NCBI GenBank assembly: GCA_002328825.1
Contig: DCWI01000106.1
Location: 1 to 5,201 of the forward strand
Direction of reading: 5' to 3'
DNA length: 5,201 nt
Source of the DNA: Nitrospiraceae bacterium UBA2166
GTDB lineage: Bacteria > Nitrospirota > Nitrospiria > Nitrospirales > UBA2166
Position 1 is the stretch's first letter, and every line of letters begins with the position of its first letter. The position numbers and the translations under genes were made by a program. Under the pieces are notes generated by a model. It was not told the DNA's origin, did no database searches, and saw only the letters and a program-made list of their open reading frames with translations. Shown in pieces: positions 1 to 5,156 of the stretch.

Positions 1-434
1 CGCAAAATAGTCTTGGCTGGATGTCTGCCACTGGGCGGGGTGTGCCGCAAGACGATGAGGACTCGGTGTACTGGTATCGCAAGGCTGCGGAGGCTGGCAA
101 TGCAGATGCCCAATACAATATTGGCGTGGTTTATTATGAAGGAAAAGGAGTGCCAAGAGATGATGTAGAAGCTGTGCGTTGGTGGAGGCAAGCTGCAGAG
201 GCTGGAGTTCCATCGGCCCAAAGTCGTCTTGCGGTGAGGTACTTTAATGGGCAAGGAGTACCGCAAGACGATGTGCAAGCGCACAAATGGTATAGCCTTG
301 CTGCAGTGACTGCGACTGACAACGAACTTAAAACTTTTGCAAGCAAGTCTCGTGATGTTGTGACAAGCAGGCTCTCCAAGGATCAGCTTGTGGAAGCTAA
401 ACGGTTGGCTCGTAAGTGGATCTTGAATCACTGA
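1..434 (+). CDS. Sel1-repeat (TPR-like) protein, C-terminal part; 5' end outside the window
   Basis: The frame is open from the left edge. The ATG at 21 is internal, because the six codons before it (QNSLGW, from base 3) complete a normal Sel1 repeat. Counting from base 3, the 143 visible residues hold three 36-residue repeats at about 1-36, 37-72 and 73-108. Each has the consensus positions: GxGVPQDD at 11-18 of the repeat, W at 24, AAEAG at 28-32 and A at 36. The last repeat runs into the usual Sel1 C-terminal cap (about 105-143), with RDVVTSRLS, EAKRLARKW and a natural TGA stop. Sel1 repeats form alpha-alpha solenoids that act as protein-protein scaffolds; the partner and cell location cannot be told without the N-terminus. 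The gene converges on miaB. The family call is firm; the specific role is unknown. Confidence 0.93.
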   Translation, partial: QNSLGWMSATGRGVPQDDEDSVYWYRKAAEAGNADAQYNIGVVYYEGKGVPRDDVEAVRWWRQAAEAGVPSAQSRLAVRYFNGQGVPQDDVQAHKWYSLAAVTATDNELKTFASKSRDVVTSRLSKDQLVEAKRLARKWILNH

Positions 435-657
435 CATTTCATTGTACAGTACACATGCGTAATCATCTCAGCAGCTTGAATTTTGTATTTTCTATCAGGT
501 ACTGTTCTCCATCTCTCGTCTTTCCTGCTTATCTTTCTTACTTGTAGCTATACCGCTGAGATCTTTGTGTCGATGTGGTGGGAGTTTAGAAATGGAGAGT
601 ATTTAACTTTGAGAAAAGTATATCTGATTGAGAAGTTATGAGAGTATTGCAAAAATA

Positions 658-1980
658 TTATGGGAACGATGAAATAGTCTCGCCGATCAGGGTGTGTGAT
701 GTTGCATCTGAAATCGTTATTGTGGCTGTCTTCCCTGGACATATTTCTTCGCTTGTTTTTGGAAAGACGGCTATGGTATTGCCATCGGTTCTCCCCATCC
801 ACTGATCTTTTGATTTTTTTGCTTCCCCCTGAACTAGAACTTTAGCTTCCTGTCCGATCAATACACGGTTTAATTTATGCGACATCTTGTTTTGCAATTC
901 GATTAAACGAGAGACTCGGTCGACTTTCACTTCCCGTGGAATATTATCAGAATAGCGTCTCTCCGCAATCGTATTTTTTCGTTCAGAGTACATGAAGGTG
1001 AAGGCCGAATTGAATTCAATTGTTTCCATCACGCGATAGGTATCCATAAAATCTTTCTCACTTTCAGAGCAGAACCCAACAATCACGTCGGTAGTTAACG
1101 TGAGTTGTGGACAGCGGTTTCGGATCTTAGCGACAAGATCGACAAAATCTTGTTGAGTGTATGTCCGATTCATAAGTGAGAGAATTCGATCACTTCCTGA
1201 TTGAAGTGGAAGATGGATGTGCTTACAAATCCGCGGATGGTCAGCAATAATATCTAGAAGGCTTTCTGGAAAATCTTTTGGATGTGGTGAGGTAAAGCGC
1301 ACTCGTTCAATTCCAGGAACATCTGCCACGCGAACGATCAGATCGACAAAATTCGTTCCATTTACAGCATATGAATTTACGTTCTGTCCAAGAAGAGTGA
1401 TCTGTTTGACTCCGTTGACTGCTAAGTGGCGGACTTCACGAATAATGCTTTCTGGGCTTTGACTTCGTTCTCGTCCGCGAGTGTAGGGGACGACACAAAA
1501 GGTACAAAAATTATCGCAGCCACGCATAATGGAGACTAAGGCTGTTACGTTGTCGGTTTGTTCGGGAATAATCTCAGCATAGGTCTCATATTCTGACAAA
1601 CTTACTTCCATGCTATGGCGATGTTCAGTAATCGCCTTCGTGAGCAGGTTTGGAAGTTTTCGATATCCATCTGGGCCGATAAGTACATCGATAACAGAAT
1701 CAGGCTTTATGAGGTCGTCTTTAAGGTTTTGCGCCATGCATCCAAGCAATCCAACGACGAGATCACGCTCACGCTTGAGATGTTTTAATCCTGCAAGGCG
1801 TGCGTGAATTCTTTCATGGGCAGATTCTCGAATTGCACAGGTATTTATTAGTACAATGTCCGCGTTATCAACATGATTTGTGAACTCAAAATCATGTTGC
1901 TTGAGGATGCTGCGTATGATACCGCTGTCATACTCATTCATCTGACAACCAAATGTCTCAAGATAGATTGTGTGGATCAT
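658..1980 (-). CDS. miaB: tRNA-2-methylthio-N6-dimethylallyladenosine synthase MiaB
   Basis: A radical-SAM methylthiotransferase that converts i6A37 to ms2i6A37 in tRNAs reading UNN codons, in the cytoplasm. The 440-residue protein has the usual length and architecture. The N-terminal UPF0004 domain carries the auxiliary Fe-S cysteines C12 (ETFGCQMNEYDS), C48 (NTCAIRESA) and C81 (LLGCMAQ). The radical-SAM cluster motif is C155-x3-C159-x2-C162 (RGCDNFCTFC), followed by VPYTRGRERS and LLGQNVNSY. A TRAM RNA-binding domain occupies about 375-438. ETFGCQMNEYDS and the CAIRE motif favour MiaB over MtaB or RimO. The start is set at ATG 1980: it gives the normal N-terminus and overlaps the mtaB stop as ATGA. 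A GTG at 1998 would add only six residues (MLGGGI) of no family likeness. Odd detail: GFCSESEKDF stands where many homologues have GFPGETEEDF; a Cys variant is, as I recall, known in some lineages. Confidence 0.96.
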   Translation of the reverse strand: MIHTIYLETFGCQMNEYDSGIIRSILKQHDFEFTNHVDNADIVLINTCAIRESAHERIHARLAGLKHLKRERDLVVGLLGCMAQNLKDDLIKPDSVIDVLIGPDGYRKLPNLLTKAITEHRHSMEVSLSEYETYAEIIPEQTDNVTALVSIMRGCDNFCTFCVVPYTRGRERSQSPESIIREVRHLAVNGVKQITLLGQNVNSYAVNGTNFVDLIVRVADVPGIERVRFTSPHPKDFPESLLDIIADHPRICKHIHLPLQSGSDRILSLMNRTYTQQDFVDLVAKIRNRCPQLTLTTDVIVGFCSESEKDFMDTYRVMETIEFNSAFTFMYSERKNTIAERRYSDNIPREVKVDRVSRLIELQNKMSHKLNRVLIGQEAKVLVQGEAKKSKDQWMGRTDGNTIAVFPKTSEEICPGKTATITISDATSHTLIGETISSFP

Positions 1981-3305
1981 GATGCCACCGCCAAGCACTT
2001 CTCCGATCCTGTACTTTTGACAGCTAACTTCCCAACCGCTTTATCACCCAGTATTCCAGCAATGCAAACTGTGCGTAGCTTGTTTGCTAGATCTTCGTTT
2101 GATCGGACACTTACACGGATATATGTATCCGTAAGTCCGGTCCAATAGCCATCAATATCTTGTTCCTCAAAAAGGACAGATACGCATTCTCCTATATAAC
2201 GCTTGTAGGCAGCAATTCGTTTAGCTTGGGAAAGAGCTCTTAATTGCTTACTTCGTTCTTGAATAATCAGTGGATGAGCAGTTGGCGCAAGTTTGTCCGC
2301 CACTGTCCCTGGCCGTTTAGAATAGCTAAATACGTGTAAGTAGGAGAAAGGCAGTGCATTGATTGTATCGACGGTATGATTGAATTCTTGTTCGCCTTCT
2401 CCTGGGAACCCTACCATCACATCAGTCCCGAAGCATGCGCCAGGAATCATGCGTGCAGCTTTCTCGATGCGTTCTCGATATTCACAAACCGAATAGCGCC
2501 GAAGCATGCGGCGTAAAACACTATCATCTCCGCTTTGGAGAGGTACATGAAGGTAGTGACAAAGAATAGATGAGTGAGCCATGTGATCTAATAAGTCATC
2601 TGGAATGGTAGTGAGTTCAATAGATGAAATCCTGATACGTACAATCCCATGGAGCTCCTCCAAGCGTCGAATGACATCGAGAAGTGAATATCCATTCGAC
2701 TCATATTTCCCAATATTAACCCCAGAAATGACAATCTCTTTGTGCCCACAGGAAACAAGCGCTTGGCCCTCTCGTAATAGGTCGCTCATTGTGCGACTTC
2801 GTTCTCGCCCCCGGGAAAAAGGAATGTTACAAAATGAGCACATGAAGTCACAGCCATCCTGTATTTTTAGTGTTGCGCGAGTTGATTTAAAGGATCCAAC
2901 TCCATTGATGACAAAGTCGTCGCGAGTGGGGATTCCTCGGACGATTTCAGGAGTATTGTTCTTCTCAAGAGAAGGGATGAAGTCCAAAAGATCCATTTTG
3001 TGCTGGCTTCCAACAATTAAATCTACTCCAGGCATTAATCCTAGTGTGCTAGTTCCAGTTTGAGCATAGCATCCTGTCACGGCAATAAATGCCTTGGGAG
3101 AGCGGTTGAGGGTTTGCCGTATTGCACGACGGCAATCGGTTTCCGCCCCATGTGTTACAGAGCAGGTATTCAAAATGAAAAGGTCAGTTTCTTCTCCAAA
3201 TGGCACAAGCTGAAAACCAGATGATTGAAGCTGATGGGAAAAAATAGCAGTTTCAGATTGATTAAGTCGACATCCAACTGTATGTACAGAAGCACGGAGT
3301 TTCAT
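1977..3305 (-). CDS. mtaB: tRNA t6A37 methylthiotransferase, MtaB-type
   Basis: A radical-SAM methylthiotransferase predicted to convert t6A37 to ms2t6A37 in ANN-decoding tRNAs. The 442 residues match the family's usual size. The N-terminal UPF0004 domain has cysteines C12 (VGCRLNQSE), C48 (LNTCSVTHGAE) and C79 (VTGCYAQ). The SAM/4Fe-4S motif is C152-x3-C156-x2-C159 (DGCDFMCSFC), followed by IPFSRGRERSR and, further on, VISGVNIGKY. A TRAM-like domain covers about 365-432. The sequences T-V-G-C-R-L-N-Q-S-E and N-T-C-S-V-T set it apart from MiaB (N-T-C-A-I-R-E) and RimO. The start ATG has no clear Shine-Dalgarno site, and a TATAAT hexamer lies three bases upstream without a good -35 box, so the promoter is undetermined. 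The stop TGA overlaps the miaB ATG by four bases, which implies co-transcription and translational coupling. Confidence 0.92.
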   Translation of the reverse strand: MKLRASVHTVGCRLNQSETAIFSHQLQSSGFQLVPFGEETDLFILNTCSVTHGAETDCRRAIRQTLNRSPKAFIAVTGCYAQTGTSTLGLMPGVDLIVGSQHKMDLLDFIPSLEKNNTPEIVRGIPTRDDFVINGVGSFKSTRATLKIQDGCDFMCSFCNIPFSRGRERSRTMSDLLREGQALVSCGHKEIVISGVNIGKYESNGYSLLDVIRRLEELHGIVRIRISSIELTTIPDDLLDHMAHSSILCHYLHVPLQSGDDSVLRRMLRRYSVCEYRERIEKAARMIPGACFGTDVMVGFPGEGEQEFNHTVDTINALPFSYLHVFSYSKRPGTVADKLAPTAHPLIIQERSKQLRALSQAKRIAAYKRYIGECVSVLFEEQDIDGYWTGLTDTYIRVSVRSNEDLANKLRTVCIAGILGDKAVGKLAVKSTGSEKCLAVAS

Positions 3306-3746
3306 GGCATTATAAGAAGTCTCTATCTAGTAAGATAAGGTGATTTTTTGAAGCTTTTCAGTTGAGTATTCTCTAAACAGAGGGAATTCTTTAAAAAGAA
3401 TAGGGTGTGTCATGGGAAAGAGAGATGGTGAGGGGTAAAGCATAATCTTGGCAGGGTAGACTAGAGAGTAACTTGAACACAGCGCTGCTATAACCCAGAC
3501 TGTAATCCAATCGTTTATCGAGGGGTGAACGCGTTTGTCAAATATGTTTTGCATTGGGCCCCTAAGATTTACTCCCATCGCCATAAGTATAAGCGGCTGT
3601 TTTATCGGAATACGGTTCAATGCTTGGCGCATGTTGGGGTGGAGGGGAAAAGAATGATGTGTTATGCCTGATACAGAAGAAGAGCGGACGACATTCCAAT
3701 GAAGGATTTTTGTGTTTGCTTTTGCACTTTTATAATTGCGGGTTAG
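3306..3746. other. Gene-free stretch upstream of mtaB
   Basis: I find no supportable gene here. A 101-codon frame on the - strand (3632-3327) lacks a Shine-Dalgarno site and resembles no family I know. It lies in the same frame as the Sel1 remnant further upstream, so it may be the tail of that decayed region. On the + strand GGAGGGG (3641-3647) sits eight bases after its GGAGG core from ATG 3654, but the frame closes after five codons (MMCYA). A 7-bp inverted repeat, ATTCTTT/AAAGAAT (3386-3401), is too weak to call. A possible distant - strand promoter, ATGACA then AAGAAT with a 16-base gap, lies near 3390-3420 and could serve mtaB, but the match is modest. Confidence 0.5.
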
Positions 3747-3935
3747 CTAAGGCGCCGTTTTTCTGTCGTGCAACATGTCAAGATTAAGTTGGGCGTTTGG
3801 ATTGCCAGTTTGTGCTGATTTTTTCCATCAGAACACTGCTTCCTTTTTATTTTTCAGTACTCCTTCTCCGCTATCGAGCATCACTCCAAGGTTGTACTGA
3901 GCCCACGTTTGGCCATTTTCTGCAGCTTTTTTTTG
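3747..3935 (-). pseudogene. Sel1-repeat remnant with in-frame stop
   Basis: Read on the - strand, this segment gives KKAAENGQTWA, then a complete 36-residue Sel1 unit (codons 3899 to 3792) starting QYNLGVMLDSGEGVLKNKK and ending QTGNPNA, then the start of a third unit (QLNLDMLHDRK) that ends at TAG 3747. Position by position the unit matches those of the intact gene at the left edge (Q1, N3, L4, G5, G11, G13, V14, E20, A21, V22, W25, G32, A36). At position 24, where Sel1 units carry Trp, the codon is TGA (3830-3828), a one-base change from TGG. Upstream, an A8 run (3927-3934) puts a plausible preceding Tyr codon (3937-3935) out of frame. There is no usable start codon with a ribosome site. 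I read it as a decayed Sel1 gene, not a working short protein. It lies directly downstream of, and in the same frame as, the broken lipoprotein gene. Confidence 0.72.
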
Positions 3936-3974
3936 TATTGAGGAATGTATGCACAGCATATTTAGATGATTTTG

Positions 3975-4206
3975 TCAGCTGTTTTCTTTTTTTTCAACTG
4001 TATTCTTTTGTTCTTCGACGGGCGGAAATTTATTGAGGCAAGAGCGTTTGATTTCCTGAGCTTCGAGATCGCTCTGTACGCCATTGATTGATCTAATGAT
4101 ACAGTCGTCATAGCCCATCATTGCACCCCCAATAGGTCTCCTTGGACTCACAGCTGAAGCTGGCCATAACGACAATGGCTAGAAGAGACAGCGTGATCCA
4201 AGGCAT
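3975..4206 (-). pseudogene. Small lipoprotein gene, frame-broken (unnamed Cys-containing small protein)
   Basis: ATG 4206 is preceded at eight bases by GGAG (4218-4215) and by a strong promoter. The first frame encodes a textbook lipoprotein signal peptide: MPW, a hydrophobic core ITLSLLAIVVMA, and lipobox S-F-S-C with the lipidated Cys at residue 19. It then continues ESKETYWGCNDG and stops at TGA 4110-4108. One base over (+1), the sequence runs on as YDDCIIRSINGVQSD, then LEAQEIKRSCLNKFP, with a charged tail ending at TGA 3975. The pattern C-x-x-x-x-x-x-G-x-x-S-D then I-x-x-x-C-x-x-K-F-P resembles short Cys-paired proteins I recall from several bacteria; I cannot name the family. Removing one base from the G5 run (4126-4130) or the G3 run (4114-4116) would restore one frame of about 76 residues. 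It could be a real mutation, a sequencing indel, or less likely a programmed +1 shift. Function unknown. Confidence 0.7.
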
Positions 4207-4242
4207 ACGGAGTTCTCCAGCACCGTTGAAAAATTATAGAAA

Positions 4243-4271
4243 ATTATACTCTTCTGTCGATGATGATTCAA
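4243..4271 (-). promoter_or_regulatory. Sigma70-type promoter of the small lipoprotein gene
   Basis: On the - strand TTGAAT (4271-4266) is followed after exactly 17 bases by TATAAT (4248-4243), a perfect -10 box. A second TATAAT lies ten bases further on (4238-4233). Transcription would start near 4236, giving a leader of about 30 bases with the GGAG ribosome site before ATG 4206. This is the best-formed promoter in the window, and its survival suggests that the lipoprotein frame was broken recently or only in the sequence data. Confidence 0.75.
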
Positions 4272-4381
4272 TATTTGTGTATTTCGCGGTGGGATTTAAT
4301 GGGGAGAAAACGCGATCACAGTACTAATTTGTCCTTGTGAGATCTTTTGTTTTTCCAGGATCCTGTTCACTGAATGCTTTT

Positions 4382-4423
4382 GTCGTATCTTGATTGGTAC
4401 AGTTGTGTCAATTGAGATACGGC
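4382..4423 (+). other. 19-bp RNA hairpin with AGUU tetraloop
   Basis: Bases 4382-4400 pair without interruption to 4405-4423, closing a four-base loop AGUU (4401-4404). Five of the nineteen pairs are G-U (4383/4422, 4391/4414, 4392/4413, 4397/4408, 4398/4407). They pair only in a + strand transcript; in - strand RNA they become A-C mismatches. No U-run follows (the next bases are TCCAATGAGA), so it is not a normal intrinsic terminator. It may be part of a small RNA or a structured leader, or a degenerate palindromic repeat unit. The pairing is seen directly; the role is inference. Confidence 0.6.
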
Positions 4424-4471
4424 TCCAATGAGAGGGGCCCATATTTACTCAATCTGCTCTCTGTAGATTTT

Positions 4472-4488
4472 CTATTGACCATCAATAG
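4472..4488. repeat. Inverted repeat CTATTGA-CCA-TCAATAG
   Basis: A perfect 7-bp inverted repeat with a three-base spacer. It covers the TTGACC that could be the -35 box for the small membrane-protein gene, so it could be an operator half-site pair. Such a short repeat can also arise by chance in AT-rich sequence. Confidence 0.4.
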
Positions 4489-4502
4489 GTTCAAGCTATA
4501 TG
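4475..4502 (+). promoter_or_regulatory. Candidate sigma70 promoter for the small membrane-protein gene
   Basis: TTGACC (4475-4480) matches five of six -35 positions. After 16 bases comes TATATG (4497-4502), matching four of six -10 positions. Transcription would begin near 4509, some 70 bases before ATG 4579. The match is moderate and rests on spacing alone. Starting here would leave the upstream hairpin outside the transcript, so the hairpin would need its own promoter. Confidence 0.35.
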
Positions 4503-4578
4503 GCGTTTCGCTAATTTTATCTGGTATATGGGCTCTTAAGATCTTCTGGCTTCATTATTGCTAGTTCATCAGGAGAAA

Positions 4579-4725
4579 ATGTATGAGGATATTACCAATC
4601 GCCGGGGCACTCCCGATAGTGCATTCAAACATGATGTGTGGGATGGTCTTCGGTTTGCCATTGTGCTTGGAGCTATTATTATCTTTGTATTTTCTATTTT
4701 TGCAAAAATACTTGAGATGCTTTAG
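4579..4725 (+). CDS. Small single-span membrane protein, 48 residues (hypothetical)
   Basis: The frame starts at ATG 4579 behind AGGAG (4571-4575); the three-base gap is tight but usable. It ends at TAG 4723-4725. The N-terminal half is polar and charged (MYEDITNRRGTPDSAFKHD, then VWDGLR). The C-terminal half is one hydrophobic helix at about 26-42 (FAIVLGAIIIFVFSIFA) followed by KILEML. That suggests a membrane-anchored peptide with most of its charged part on one face, the N-terminus probably cytoplasmic given the Arg and Lys residues before the helix. The amino-acid pattern looks like a genuine protein, in contrast to the surrounding sequence. I recognise no named family and assign no function. 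A second frame starting at ATG 4583 overlaps it completely and is judged less likely. Confidence 0.6.
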   Translation: MYEDITNRRGTPDSAFKHDVWDGLRFAIVLGAIIIFVFSIFAKILEML

Positions 4726-5156
4726 CATGGCAGTCTCAGTTTGCTTAGTGACCTGAAGTGCTTGGGGGAGCCGTTGTGATTGGTCGACTAGAAAATTTAC
4801 CCTCTTCAGTGATTTTTCGGCATCATGGTTCCACTTTCAGGCCTCAGTCGATTTTATTATTTCGCAACTCAGTTTAAAAGGAAATATTAGTGGAAGCGTG
4901 TTTGTTTCTTTATCTGATATGGGGATAGAGGTAATGGCGATGAAAGCTAGTAAACAGTGCTGTAATCTTCTACGAGCTCTTGTAGAGTATTAGAAGCGAG
5001 TTCAAATGGTCTATCTACGACGGACAGTATTGGAACCTGCCACAGTAAGTACTCAGAGTCAACAGAAAGATTGGAGCGTTTTTCAGCGTAAGTGGAACAG
5101 TGATGGGTGAGAAATTCGCGCGCGCATCCTGATTTTCTAGTGCCTCCCACTTGACT
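4726..5156. other. Stretch without a confident gene
   Basis: Two open stretches are visible, neither convincing. On the + strand, codons after TGA 4754 stay open to TAG 4991 and include GSVFVSLSDMGIEVMAMKAS followed by KQCCNLLRALVEY, which looks protein-like, but no ATG with a ribosome site begins it. On the - strand, a frame open from the right edge to TAG 4947 includes DSEYLLWQVPILSVVDRPFE, which faintly recalls the V-P-(IV)-L-x-(IV)-D strand of glutaredoxin-like proteins but lacks the C-x-x-C motif. Both could be relics of decayed genes. I see no terminator, repeat or RNA gene here. Confidence 0.4.

Larger units (their letters stand above)
4272..4578. other. Divergent intergenic region with RNA-hairpin potential
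   Basis: This region separates the - strand lipoprotein promoter from the + strand small membrane-protein gene. It has no open frame with a ribosome site. It contains the long hairpin at 4382-4423, a 7-bp inverted repeat at 4472-4488, and a candidate + strand promoter; these are listed separately. Nothing else was recognised. Confidence 0.6.

Noticed and set aside
134..379. - strand frame opposite the left-edge gene
   Set aside because: Antisense shadow of clear Sel1 repeats.
443..453. TGTAC-A-GTACA just after the left-edge Sel1 gene
   Set aside because: Only five bases per arm with a one-base centre; too short to call a terminator or operator.
1008..1021. Palindrome AATTGAATTCAATT shared with the right-edge palindrome core
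   Set aside because: It lies inside miaB and encodes an ordinary Ile-Glu-Phe-Asn stretch; the flanks are not symmetrical, so the match to 5183-5196 looks coincidental.
1981..1998. GTG 1998 as the miaB start
   Set aside because: It adds MLGGGI before the normal family N-terminus, and GGAG lies only two bases from the GTG; the ATGA overlap start is better supported.
3309..3314. TATAAT three bases before the mtaB ATG as a promoter for a leaderless message
   Set aside because: No acceptable -35 hexamer at 16-18 bases, and a start site would fall inside the coding sequence.
3327..3632. 101-codon - strand frame upstream of mtaB
   Set aside because: No Shine-Dalgarno site (pyrimidine-rich CTCCACCCCAAC before the ATG) and no recognisable motif. 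It may be the tail of the decayed Sel1 frame, since it shares that frame.
3828..3830. UGA read as Trp (alternative genetic code)
   Set aside because: UGA is the natural stop of mtaB and of the left-edge Sel1 gene, and intact genes use TGG for Trp; a nonsense mutation explains the remnant.
3797..4036. 79-codon + strand frame rich in Phe and Leu
   Set aside because: It needs a TTG start without a ribosome site and is the antisense of the Sel1 remnant and lipoprotein tail; its hydrophobic look comes from T-rich antisense sequence.
4382..4423. Hairpin as an intrinsic terminator
   Set aside because: No U-run follows the stem on either strand, and no gene ends just before it.
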